Below the pieces are notes generated by a model that worked only from the letters and a program-made list of their open reading frames with translations, was not told the DNA's origin and ran no database searches. A DNA stretch of 64,000 nt from Nocardia lijiangensis NBRC 108240 (GTDB taxonomy: Bacteria; Actinomycetota; Actinomycetes; Mycobacteriales; Mycobacteriaceae). Below, one piece after another: positions 9,108-16,843 of this stretch. The stretch is from assembly GCF_001613045.1 (NCBI RefSeq), contig NZ_BDBP01000024.1:45817-109816 (forward strand). The letters run 5' to 3'. Position 1 is the stretch's first letter; each line of letters begins with the position of its first letter. A program made the translations under genes and the position numbers.

Positions 9108-9344
9108 ATGGTGACCGCCACTCTGATCCTCGCGGCCCTCGGGCTCGTCCGTCGCTTGTTCCGCAGGGATCGCGATGCCGCGACCGCCGAGGGACAAGAG
9201 CGCCGTCCCGTCCGGCTCGACATCGCGGCGGTGCGCCGATACCTCCGCGACGCGGTACGGCGCCCGGTGCCCGCGCTGAGCGCGGCGGTGGCGCTGCTCG
9301 GCGTTGGCGTCGCCGTCACGGCGGGTGCGCTCGCGGAGTGCTGA
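9108..9344 (+). CDS. Small hypothetical protein with hydrophobic ends
   Basis: This 78-residue frame begins ten bases after the epimerase stop. It has a hydrophobic N-terminus (ATLILAALGLV), a basic middle (RRLFRRDRD, RRYLRDAVRRP) and a hydrophobic C-terminal segment (LSAAVALLGVGVAVTAGAL), so it could be a small two-pass or hairpin membrane protein. Translational coupling to the epimerase is plausible. No family is recognised; the frame could be chance, but its position and composition favour a real gene. Confidence 0.5.
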   Translation: MVTATLILAALGLVRRLFRRDRDAATAEGQERRPVRLDIAAVRRYLRDAVRRPVPALSAAVALLGVGVAVTAGALAEC

Positions 9345-9376
9345 GCGCACCCCGTGCCGGGTGGTAGACAGGACGG

Positions 9377-10261
9377 GTGACTGCGCAGCGTCCCTTCCGT
9401 TTCGGTGTGAACATGGTGGTACCCGAGTCCAGGTCCCGGTGGATCGAAAAGTGCCGCAGGGCCGAAGAACTCGGCTTCGACGTGGTCGGCGTCGCCGATC
9501 ATCTCGGCCTGCCCGCGCCGTTCCCCGCGATGATCGTGGCGGCCGAGGCCACCGAGCGCGTGCGGCTCAACACCTTCGTGCTCAACACCGCGTTCTACAA
9601 CCCGGTGCTGCTGGCCCGCGACGCGGCGGGCGCGGACCAGCTGACCGACGGGCGCGTGGAACTCGGGCTCGGCGCGGGCTACGTGCGGGCCGAATTCGAC
9701 GCCGCTGGAATCCCTTTCCAGAGCGGCGGCAAGCGGGTGCGGCACCTCGAGCACACCGTCGCGACGCTGCGCAGGCTGTTCGCCGACCCGGACTACCAGC
9801 CGCGCCCGGCACAGCCGTCCGGCCCGCCGCTGCTGCTGGCCGGGTGGGGCGACCGGCTGCTGAAGCTCGCCGCCGAACAGGCCGACATCATCGCCTTCGC
9901 GGGCGGGGGAGCGGTCACGCCCGGCGGCCCGGTGCAGCTCGGCGACGAGGACACCACCGCCGAGCGAGTGGCCTACGTCGACGGACTGCTCGGCGACCGC
10001 GCGGGCGAGGTGGAACTCAATCTGCTCCTGCAACGGGTGGTCTCGCGGACGGAATGGACGGCGCTGGCCGATGCGTACGCACCGGCGCTGCCGCCCACGG
10101 CCGCCGACTACCCCGAGCGGATCCCCACCCTGCTGATCGGCTCACCGGACGAGGGCGCCGACCGCATCCGGGAACTGCGCGAGCGTTTCGGATTCAGCTA
10201 CTTCACCGTGCTGGAGGGCAGCATGGAGCAGTTCGGCTCGATCATGGAGCGTCTGCGCTGA
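9377..10261 (+). CDS. LLM-class F420-dependent oxidoreductase
   Basis: This 294-residue luciferase-like TIM-barrel protein starts at a GTG. The family pattern is clear: FRFGVNMVVPESRSRW, then EELGFDVVGVADHLG, ERVRLNTFVLN, and the RDAAGADQLTDGRVELGLGAGY segment. It matches the short mycobacterial/nocardial LLM subfamily that has a C-terminal EGADRIRELRERFG helix and an EGSMEQF ending. These enzymes use reduced F420 (sometimes FMNH2) to transfer hydride to poorly defined substrates. It is followed by a convergent methyltransferase gene and seems to be the end of the 8.0-10.3 kb plus-strand group. Confidence 0.88.
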   Translation: MTAQRPFRFGVNMVVPESRSRWIEKCRRAEELGFDVVGVADHLGLPAPFPAMIVAAEATERVRLNTFVLNTAFYNPVLLARDAAGADQLTDGRVELGLGAGYVRAEFDAAGIPFQSGGKRVRHLEHTVATLRRLFADPDYQPRPAQPSGPPLLLAGWGDRLLKLAAEQADIIAFAGGGAVTPGGPVQLGDEDTTAERVAYVDGLLGDRAGEVELNLLLQRVVSRTEWTALADAYAPALPPTAADYPERIPTLLIGSPDEGADRIRELRERFGFSYFTVLEGSMEQFGSIMERLR

Positions 10262-10277
10262 CCAGCGGCCCGCGTGG

Positions 10278-10856
10278 CTACGCGGGCCGCCGCCACAACA
10301 ACGTGTAGCGCCACATCAGGCGACGCCGAATCCTGGCCCCGGGCAGGATCGTCGCGGCGCATGCGCGGATATCGTCGAGTGTGTCCACGGGGTCCCGCAT
10401 CGGCACGTCCGGTTCGCTCTGGCGGGGCGGGTACTGATCGATGGCCCAGATCAGCGGCAGCAGCGGGAGATAGGCCGCATCGCGGCGTGCCGACATCTTC
10501 CACAGCCCGACCACGGCCAAGGTGCCGCCGGGGGCGACGAGGCGGCGCAGGGCCGTCAGGCCTTCCTCGAGTGGCACGTGGTGCAACGTCGCGACGGCTG
10601 TCACGTAGTCGAAAGTGCCGGGGAAATCGCGGAAGTCGGCGTGTTCGAAGCGCACGCCGTCTGCTCCCGAGGCCTGTGCCAGCGCTGCGGCGTCCGCGTC
10701 GATACCGACGACCTCGCGGCAGTGCGCCGCCAGCTTCCCGGCCAAGAGTCCATCGCCGCAGCCGACGTCGAGCGCGGTCCGCGCGGACGACGGCGCTGTG
10801 GCGAGCAGCCAGGGGTGGTAGTGCGTGTTGTGATTCCAGTACGGGTCGCGACTCAC
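10278..10856 (-). CDS. Class I SAM-dependent methyltransferase
   Basis: This 192-residue cytoplasmic methyltransferase starts at GTG 10856. Motif I is LDVGCGDGLLAGKL (residues ~29-42). An acidic residue at the end of strand 2 (VGIDADA) would bind the ribose hydroxyls, HADFRDFPG is motif II, and AVATLHHVP and LRRLVAPGGTLAVVGLW form motif III. The N-terminal SRDPYWNHNTHYHPWLL is typical of the small actinobacterial ubiE-like group. The acceptor substrate is unknown. It diverges from the UvrA-like gene. Confidence 0.87.
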   Translation of the reverse strand: MSRDPYWNHNTHYHPWLLATAPSSARTALDVGCGDGLLAGKLAAHCREVVGIDADAAALAQASGADGVRFEHADFRDFPGTFDYVTAVATLHHVPLEEGLTALRRLVAPGGTLAVVGLWKMSARRDAAYLPLLPLIWAIDQYPPRQSEPDVPMRDPVDTLDDIRACAATILPGARIRRRLMWRYTLLWRRPA

Positions 10857-10910
10857 TTCACGACTCTACGGACACACTGCCGTGAGACAGTGATACGCAG
10901 ACGCGCGCAA

Positions 10911-10926
10911 TGTGATCTACATCACT
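10911..10926. promoter_or_regulatory. CRP/GlxR-type binding site
   Basis: The 16 bases TGTGATCTACATCACT match the CRP/GlxR consensus TGTGA-N6-TCACA at nine of ten conserved positions. The site lies between the divergent methyltransferase (start 10856) and UvrA-like (start 10970) genes, 43 bases before the latter's start codon, where it could control either. Binding is inferred. Confidence 0.65.
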
Positions 10927-10969
10927 CGGCACTGGGCATTTTGTCGGACCTAGATGGCATGGTGTTCGG

Positions 10970-13252
10970 ATGCCATCTACCGAATCGGCCGCTACCGTCG
11001 ATGTCATCCGGGTACTCGGAGCCAGCGAGCACAACCTGCGCAACGTTTCGCTGGAGATCCCGAAGAACAAGATCACCGTCTTCACCGGCGTGTCCGGATC
11101 GGGCAAGTCCTCCATCGTGTTCGACACCATCGCCGTGGAATCCCAGCGCCAGCTCTACGCCACCTTCCCGGCGTTCATCCTGAACTTCCTGCCGCGGTAC
11201 GAACGCCCGCACGCCGAGGCGATCGAGAACCTGACCGCGCCGGTCATCATCGACCAGCAACCGGTCGGCGGCGGTCCGCGCTCCACGGTCGGCACCATGA
11301 CGGACATCTACTCGATGGTGCGCGCCATGTTCGCCCGATTCGGTTCGCCCTCGGCCGGATTCGTCTACAACTATTCGTTCAACGTCCCGCAGGGCATGTG
11401 CCCGGACTGCGACGGACTCGGCATGACCGTGCGCGCCGATCCGGACCGCCTGGTCGACCGCACCAAATCGCTCAACGAGGGGGCCATCCTGCTCCCCGGT
11501 TACGGTGTGGGCAGCGGTGATTGGCAGCTCTACGGCAATTCCGGCCGCTTCGATCCGGACAAGAAGCTGGCCGACTACTCCGAGGCCGAGTACCAGGACT
11601 TCCTGTACGGCAGCGGCGGCAAGGTGGAGCTGACCTTCGCGAAGGGCACCTGGAAAGCCAACTACGAAGGGCTCGCCGCGAAGTTCACCCGCACTCGCTT
11701 GCAGCGCGACACCTCGACACTGAGCGAGAAGACCCGCGAGCAGATGCAGAAGTTCCTCACCGAGGGCGTCTGCCCGACCTGTCAGGGTGCGCGGCTCAAT
11801 GCCGCCGCGCTGGCCACCGAGATCGGCGAGCGAAACATCGCCGACTGGTCGAGGATGCAGATCACCGATCTGATGGCGGTACTCGACGAGATCACCGACC
11901 CCGCGGCGCTCGGCCTGGCCGACGCCATCCGGACGGCGCTCCGGCGGGTGGCCGACATCGGGCTCGGATACCTGAGCCTGGACCGGCCCACCTCGACCCT
12001 CTCCGGCGGCGAGGGCCAGCGGCTCAAGATGATCAAGCATCTGTCCAGCACGCTGATTGGGATGACCTACATCTTCGACGAACCCAGCGTCGGACTGCAT
12101 CCGCGCGATGTCGGCAGGCTCAACGATCTCCTGAAAGCGCTGCGAGACAAGGGCAATACCGTGCTGGTGGTCGAGCACGACCCGGACGTCATCCAGATCG
12201 CCGATCATGTCGTGGACGTCGGTCCGCGCGCCGGTGTGCACGGCGGGCAGGTGGTGTTCCAAGGCAGCTTCGCCGAGCTGCGCGCCGCCGACACACCCAC
12301 CGGCGCCGGTCTGCGCAGGCCTTTCACCGTCAAGGACACCTTCCGTGTCGCCACCGGCGAACTGCTCATCGAGCACGCCGCCGTGCACAACCTGCGCGAC
12401 GTCACCGTCGGCATCCCCACCGGGATACTGACCTCCATCACCGGCGTGGCAGGCTCGGGCAAGAGCAGTCTCATCCGGGACGTGTTCGTGCGCGAGCACC
12501 CCGAGGCGCTGTTCGTCGACCAGTCGCCCATCGGCGCGTCCTCCCGGTCCACTCCGGCAACCTATCTGGGACTGATGGATCCGATCCGCAAGCTGTTCGC
12601 CAAGGCGACGGGGGAGTCGCCGAGCCTGTTCAGCTTCAACTCCGACGGTGCATGCAAGCAGTGCGAGGGCCGCGGTGTGATCATCACCGAGGTCGCCTAC
12701 ATGGACCCGGTCACCACGCACTGCGACGCCTGCGACGGCCGCCGCTTCTCCGAGGACGTGCTGGGGCACACGCTGCGCGGCAAATCCATCGCGGACGTGC
12801 TGGAGATGTCGGCGGAGGAGGCGCTCGGCTTCTTCACGGAGAAAGCGCTGAATACCAAGTTGCGCACCATGAACGAGGTCGGCTTGGAGTACCTGAGCCT
12901 GGGGCAGGCGATGAGCACCCTGTCCGGTGGTGAACGCCAGCGCATCAAGCTGGCCACCCAGTTGCAGAACACCGGGTCGGTCTACGTACTGGACGAGCCG
13001 ACCACCGGTCTGCACATGTCCGATGTCGACACCCTGCTCGCGCTCATGGACGGGCTCGTCGAACGCGGCAACACCGTCGTCGTCATCGAACACAATCTCG
13101 ACGTCGTCGCCCACTCCGACTGGGTGATCGACCTCGGACCCGACGGCGGTAAAGACGGCGGCCAGGTCGTTTTCACCGGCACCCCCGCCGACCTCCTGAA
13201 TCACCCGACTTCCCTGACCGGCGAGTACCTGCGTAAGTACAAGGCGGCCTGA
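10970..13252 (+). CDS. Short UvrA-like ATP-binding protein (UvrA2/DrrC-type)
   Basis: This 760-residue protein has two ABC ATPase halves in UvrA order. Walker A I is GVSGSGKSS (residues 40-48), with signature LSGGEGQRLK and VVEHDPD. Walker A II is GVAGSGKSS, with signature LSGGERQRIK, LDEPTTGLHM and VIEHNLD. UvrA-type zinc pairs are present as CPDCDGLG, CPTCQGAR, CKQCEGRG and CDACDGRRF. At 760 residues it is about 200 shorter than housekeeping UvrA, as in the UvrA2/DrrC class linked to DNA-damage or antibiotic tolerance, which lacks most of the UvrB-interaction region. No drug-biosynthesis gene is nearby. A CRP/GlxR-like site precedes it and a strong terminator follows. Confidence 0.88.
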   Translation: MPSTESAATVDVIRVLGASEHNLRNVSLEIPKNKITVFTGVSGSGKSSIVFDTIAVESQRQLYATFPAFILNFLPRYERPHAEAIENLTAPVIIDQQPVGGGPRSTVGTMTDIYSMVRAMFARFGSPSAGFVYNYSFNVPQGMCPDCDGLGMTVRADPDRLVDRTKSLNEGAILLPGYGVGSGDWQLYGNSGRFDPDKKLADYSEAEYQDFLYGSGGKVELTFAKGTWKANYEGLAAKFTRTRLQRDTSTLSEKTREQMQKFLTEGVCPTCQGARLNAAALATEIGERNIADWSRMQITDLMAVLDEITDPAALGLADAIRTALRRVADIGLGYLSLDRPTSTLSGGEGQRLKMIKHLSSTLIGMTYIFDEPSVGLHPRDVGRLNDLLKALRDKGNTVLVVEHDPDVIQIADHVVDVGPRAGVHGGQVVFQGSFAELRAADTPTGAGLRRPFTVKDTFRVATGELLIEHAAVHNLRDVTVGIPTGILTSITGVAGSGKSSLIRDVFVREHPEALFVDQSPIGASSRSTPATYLGLMDPIRKLFAKATGESPSLFSFNSDGACKQCEGRGVIITEVAYMDPVTTHCDACDGRRFSEDVLGHTLRGKSIADVLEMSAEEALGFFTEKALNTKLRTMNEVGLEYLSLGQAMSTLSGGERQRIKLATQLQNTGSVYVLDEPTTGLHMSDVDTLLALMDGLVERGNTVVVIEHNLDVVAHSDWVIDLGPDGGKDGGQVVFTGTPADLLNHPTSLTGEYLRKYKAA

Positions 13253-13261
13253 CCCGGTCCG

Positions 13262-13307
13262 AAGCCCGCGGCCGCACCGGCGAGAATCGGTGCGGCGGCG
13301 GGCTTTT
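13262..13307 (+). terminator. Rho-independent terminator after the UvrA-like gene
   Basis: A 17-bp stem with one mismatch (AAGCCCGC... paired with ...GCGGGCTT), a loop of about ten bases and a TTTTA tail lies ten bases after the stop of the UvrA-like gene. Confidence 0.8.
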
Positions 13308-13379
13308 ACCTTCTCGCTGCGCAGTCGAGCACGACCGGCGCTGGCGGGTCCCTGGGTGAGGCACCGTTAGGATTCGCGC

Positions 13380-13844
13380 ATGCATGTGCGGAAGGGGGCC
13401 TCTCGGCGGCCGGACACGGTGTTCCGATCGATGCGGACGACGCTGGGAGTGGCGGCCGCCTGCCTGGGGCTCGCCGCGATCTGCGTGCTCGCGATCGTGA
13501 CCGGCACGGCGGTGATCGCGGGCAAGATCGGTGCGCTGGTGTTCCTCGCGATCGGCGCCGAGATGGCGTGGTCCGGGATGCGGCGCAGGCCGGACCTGGT
13601 GATCACCGACGAAGGCGTGGAGCACCAGGAGTTCGGGCGCATCGCGTGGTCGACCGTGGATCACGTCCGGGTGCGCCGCTGCCCGAGCGGCGACGCCATC
13701 GATCTGGTCCTGATCCATCCGGATCAGGAGTACGCGGTCGCCACCGCGCCGTCCATTCCGATGACCTCGCTGTCGGTCCCGCTGCTGCACGTCACCGAGG
13801 CGATGCGCAGACACCGGCCGCAACTCGAGGTCACGGCCGACTGA
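13380..13844 (+). CDS. Membrane protein with C-terminal PH-like domain, hypothetical
   Basis: This 154-residue protein has a basic N-terminus and two closely spaced membrane segments (about residues 22-40 and 44-60). They are followed by a soluble part with the rhythm of a bacterial PH-like domain: LVITDEGVEHQEFGRIAWSTVDHVRVRR, then a strand and a C-terminal helix. Such proteins are common, poorly characterised membrane proteins in actinobacteria. It stands alone between the terminator and a convergent HAD gene. Confidence 0.65.
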   Translation: MHVRKGASRRPDTVFRSMRTTLGVAAACLGLAAICVLAIVTGTAVIAGKIGALVFLAIGAEMAWSGMRRRPDLVITDEGVEHQEFGRIAWSTVDHVRVRRCPSGDAIDLVLIHPDQEYAVATAPSIPMTSLSVPLLHVTEAMRRHRPQLEVTAD

Positions 13845-13859
13845 AGCGGCGACAAGCGC

Positions 13860-14468
13860 TCAGGCGGCCGCGTATTCGATGAGCCAGGACGGGAATTCGG
13901 TGAGGTCGTTCAGGACGACATCGGCTCCCGCCGCGCGCAGCTCGACGGCGTCACACGGCCCGGTGACGACGCCCACCGCCAGCGCGTCGGCGGCCTTGGC
14001 GCCGCGCATGTCGCCCGCGTGATCGCCGACGTAGACCGCCGCACCCTGCGCGCGCAATGCCTCGGCCTTGCCTGTCGACCACAGCCCACCCGCGAGGTGG
14101 TCGATCCGCCAGCCCAGCTCGTCGAGATGGAGCTGCGCGTGCGGCTGGTATTTGCCGGTCACCACCATCAGCCGTCCGCTGCGCGCGGTCACCGCGTCGA
14201 GGGCCGCGCCCGCGCCCGGCATGGCGGGGATGCGCGGCACCACGTCGGGATACAGCTCGCGGTAGCGGGCGATCAACGCGGGAATGAGCTCGTCGGGCGC
14301 GCCCGCCTCGGCGAGCAGCAGACCGAGCGGCGGGCCGAGCCGCTCCACGAAGTCGGCGCCGCGCAGCGGCAGCTGGAATTCCGCGGCGACGGTGTCGATG
14401 GCGAACGAGACTCCCGGTCGCGAGTCGATCAGTGTCATGTCGAGGTCGAAGCCGACGGTCCAGGTCAC
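13860..14468 (-). CDS. HAD-family phosphatase
   Basis: This 202-residue HAD hydrolase has motif I as FDLDMTLID (Asp8 nucleophile, Asp10 acid/base), motif II at VVTG with Lys at the following GKY, and motif IV at VYVGDHAGDM. The helical cap between residues ~15 and 85 places it with the phosphoglycolate-phosphatase-like (Gph) subfamily. No signal peptide is seen. The phosphomonoester substrate cannot be told from sequence. Its stop lies 16 bases from the convergent gene upstream in the window. Confidence 0.87.
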   Translation of the reverse strand: MTWTVGFDLDMTLIDSRPGVSFAIDTVAAEFQLPLRGADFVERLGPPLGLLLAEAGAPDELIPALIARYRELYPDVVPRIPAMPGAGAALDAVTARSGRLMVVTGKYQPHAQLHLDELGWRIDHLAGGLWSTGKAEALRAQGAAVYVGDHAGDMRGAKAADALAVGVVTGPCDAVELRAAGADVVLNDLTEFPSWLIEYAAA

Positions 14469-14583
14469 CCATCGACTCTAGAGGGGCACGGCCGGATGGC
14501 TGCGCTCGACCGCTGGGTTCCCGCTGACGGAAGTCCGAGGTCGCGGTGCCGCGGGCGGCCTGGTCGCGCGGTGGAGGTCGCGT

Positions 14584-14958
14584 TCAGCGCGCGAAAGGGT
14601 CGAATCGGCGTCCGGTGAGCCGGGCAGGGAGGGGGCCGACGGTGTCGATGTCGTCGAGGTCCTGGAAGGTGGCGCTCGCGGTGCCGGTGAACTCCGTGTC
14701 GCGAATGGTCAGCTCGAATCGCACGACACCCTTGCGTATGCGGCTCGGATCGTCGCGGTCGACCGTGAATTCCAGGAACGCGCCGGTGACTCGTGCTCCG
14801 TCGGCTTCCCAGACGCCCATGCCGTTGCTGTCGCTGGTGGCTCGGTTGCCGTGGTCCGGGTTCGACTGGAGCATGGTGCCGTCCGCGTGGAAGGTCATGA
14901 CGTGGTGGGAGAACGGCGCGCCGTCGGCGATCACCTCCCACACGCCGATCACACTCAT
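14584..14958 (-). CDS. Small hypothetical protein, third gene of the cupin/aminotransferase operon
   Basis: This 124-residue cytoplasmic protein overlaps the aminotransferase stop by four bases (ATGA), so it is translationally coupled. It opens with MSVIGVWEVIADGAPFSHHV and runs in short strands ending in TGRRFDPF, suggesting a small lipocalin- or nitrobindin-like beta barrel of about 120 residues. Similar single-domain proteins are often annotated only as hypothetical. The coupling suggests it binds or acts on a product or substrate of the aminotransferase step, but that is inference. Confidence 0.7.
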   Translation of the reverse strand: MSVIGVWEVIADGAPFSHHVMTFHADGTMLQSNPDHGNRATSDSNGMGVWEADGARVTGAFLEFTVDRDDPSRIRKGVVRFELTIRDTEFTGTASATFQDLDDIDTVGPLPARLTGRRFDPFAR

Positions 14959-16127
14959 CGGGCCCCGCACACGCCGGCCAGCAGGGCGATGCCGCGGTCG
15001 ATCTCGGCGTGCGGCACGCCCGCGAAGCTGAGTCGCATCGCGTTGCGGGGCGCGTCGTCCCCGGCGAAGAACATGGCCCCGGGGATGAAAGCCACCCCGG
15101 CCTCCAGCGCGGGCATCGCCAGCGCAACGGCGTCGAAATCGGCAGGGCCCTCGACCCAGACGAACATGCCGCCGTCCGGGTCGGTCCAGGAGAATTCGTC
15201 GGGGAAGTGCCGTTCCAGCGCGGTCGTGACCGCGTCCAGTTTGGCGGCGTACGCGGCGACGATGTGGTCCAGATGCGCGGATGCCGCTGCGCTGTCGAGG
15301 AATTCGGCGGCGATCGCCTGGTTGAGCACCGAGGTCTGCATGTCGATGCCCTGTTTCAGGGCAAGCACGGGTTCGACGAGCCGATCGGGCAGCACGGTGA
15401 TGCCGATGCGCAACGCGGGGGCAAGGGTTTTCGACAGTGACGTGATGTAGACGGTGTTGTCCGGGGCGTAGGACCAGAACGCGGGCAGCCGCGCGCCGCG
15501 GTAGCGCAGATCGGTGTAGACGTCGTCCTCCACCACCAGCGCGCCGCGCCGCACGATCACTTCCGCGAGCTGCCGTCGCCGGGCCGCGGACATGGTGCGG
15601 CCGGTCGGGTTGTGGAAGGTCGGGAGCAGATAGACGAACGCGGTGTCGTGCAGTGCCAGCGCAGCGTCCAGCGCGTCGGGAAGCATGCCGAATTCGTCCG
15701 ACCCGATACCGACGGTCCGCGTGCCGTGGCTGCGGAACACCTTCAGCGCCGGGCCGTAGGTCGGCGTCTCCACCAACACGACCGCACCCGGATCGAGCAC
15801 GGCCATGCAGACATTGTGCAACGCGCCCGATCCGCCGGTGGCGATGTGCAGCCGGTGTGCCTGGCACCCGATTCCACGGCCGGACAACAGTTTCCGCACC
15901 TGCTCCAGCAGTGGCGGGAAACCCTGTGTCAGACCGTACTGCACGGCCGCGTTCCCGTACTTGGCGATGGCGTCCGCGGCCGCCGCCGCGATCAGCGCAC
16001 CGGGCAGCAGCGCGGGGTCCGGTGCGCCGACGGCGAACGAGATCACCGCGGGGTGGCGCGCCAGCGCGGCGAAGGCGTCGTCGATCTGTCCGCTCCGGGC
16101 GGCCCCGCGTCCGACCGTGACGCTCAC
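14955..16127 (-). CDS. PLP-dependent aminotransferase, class I/II fold
   Basis: This 390-residue enzyme starts at GTG 16127, overlapping the cupin stop by four bases; the open frame continues upstream antisense-like and should not be used. The fold-type I landmarks are present: ISFAVGAPDPALLPG, ATGGSGALHNV, LLPTFHNPTGRTMS, VVEDDVYTDLRY, and the PLP-binding Lys in SLSKTLAPALRIG. The sequence is closest to the 2-aminoadipate/MocR-catalytic-domain group, here without the GntR DNA-binding domain. The amino donor and acceptor are not deducible. A pathway role with the cupin and the small downstream protein is likely from the two 4-base overlaps. Confidence 0.88.
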   Translation of the reverse strand: MSVTVGRGAARSGQIDDAFAALARHPAVISFAVGAPDPALLPGALIAAAAADAIAKYGNAAVQYGLTQGFPPLLEQVRKLLSGRGIGCQAHRLHIATGGSGALHNVCMAVLDPGAVVLVETPTYGPALKVFRSHGTRTVGIGSDEFGMLPDALDAALALHDTAFVYLLPTFHNPTGRTMSAARRRQLAEVIVRRGALVVEDDVYTDLRYRGARLPAFWSYAPDNTVYITSLSKTLAPALRIGITVLPDRLVEPVLALKQGIDMQTSVLNQAIAAEFLDSAAASAHLDHIVAAYAAKLDAVTTALERHFPDEFSWTDPDGGMFVWVEGPADFDAVALAMPALEAGVAFIPGAMFFAGDDAPRNAMRLSFAGVPHAEIDRGIALLAGVCGAR

Positions 16128-16597
16128 GCGTGTGCCACGGCGAGTTCCCGCCGCAACCGCACAGCGATGTCCGCTGCCTCGGCATCGTATTCCGGCGCCA
16201 GCACCAGATCGTCGGTGAAGAGCGGATCGGTGCGGATGTCGACGGCCGTCAATTCCTCGGTGTCGCTGAGGTTCACCGCCACGGGCACGATGCTCTTGGG
16301 GATGTAGAGGAACTCGCCGGGTCCGTGCAGCAGCGGCGTCAGTTCCGGGCCGACCAGCGTCGCCGCCCGCCCTTGCAGGCACAGCACGATGGTCTCGCTG
16401 TGCGCGTGGTAGTGCGCCGCGGCTACCTTGCCCGGCGCCATGGTGATCATGGCCGCCGAAATTCCCTCGGCGCCACAGGTTTCCGTCGTCACGCACGGGA
16501 TCAGGTGCTGGCCGTGGCTGCCCACCGTCATGGCGTGGTCGGCCGCGGCGATCACACGCGCTGTCTTCACGACATCTTTCATCGAGCATCCCAACAT
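16124..16597 (-). CDS. Cupin-domain protein
   Basis: This 157-residue (or 152-residue) protein has the cupin motif 1 pattern in HYHAHSETIVLCLQGRA (H-x-H ... E ... G) and motif 2 as GPGEFLYIPKSIVPVAVN, where a serine or proline region replaces the usual second histidine. Two starts are possible, ATG 16597 and ATG 16582; the second has GGGA six bases before it. Four cysteines in the first 45 residues are unusual for the family. It is the first gene of a three-gene operon. It may be a metal-dependent enzyme or a ligand-binding protein. Confidence 0.82.
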   Translation of the reverse strand: MLGCSMKDVVKTARVIAAADHAMTVGSHGQHLIPCVTTETCGAEGISAAMITMAPGKVAAAHYHAHSETIVLCLQGRAATLVGPELTPLLHGPGEFLYIPKSIVPVAVNLSDTEELTAVDIRTDPLFTDDLVLAPEYDAEAADIAVRLRRELAVAHA

Positions 16598-16843
16598 CGA
16601 GGCCGGTCGGTATGTGCCCGAACGTAAGTCACGCCGGGGTAGGGGAGAAGGCTCCCGATCCCGATTTCATCCGGTCTTCGGCGGGACTTCCCTCGGCGCC
16701 GACGGAAGTTCATCTCGGGAGTGACCAAGATCAAATTCTCGGCCCCGCAGAACATCAGCGGCGCCAACGGAATGCGGCGACTCGACCGGAACGCGGTCAC
16801 GGCAATGCCGTGGCATACCCGAATTGCCAGGCCCGCGGGCCGG

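Noticed and set aside
7940..10033. 697-codon minus-strand frame crossing the epimerase and LLM genes
   Set aside because: It crosses two clear plus-strand genes and an operator, and reads as His/Arg/Gly-rich noise.
10922..13204. Long open minus-strand frame (760 codons) opposite the UvrA-like gene
   Set aside because: It is the antisense shadow of a gene with clear ATPase motifs on the plus strand and has no recognisable domains.
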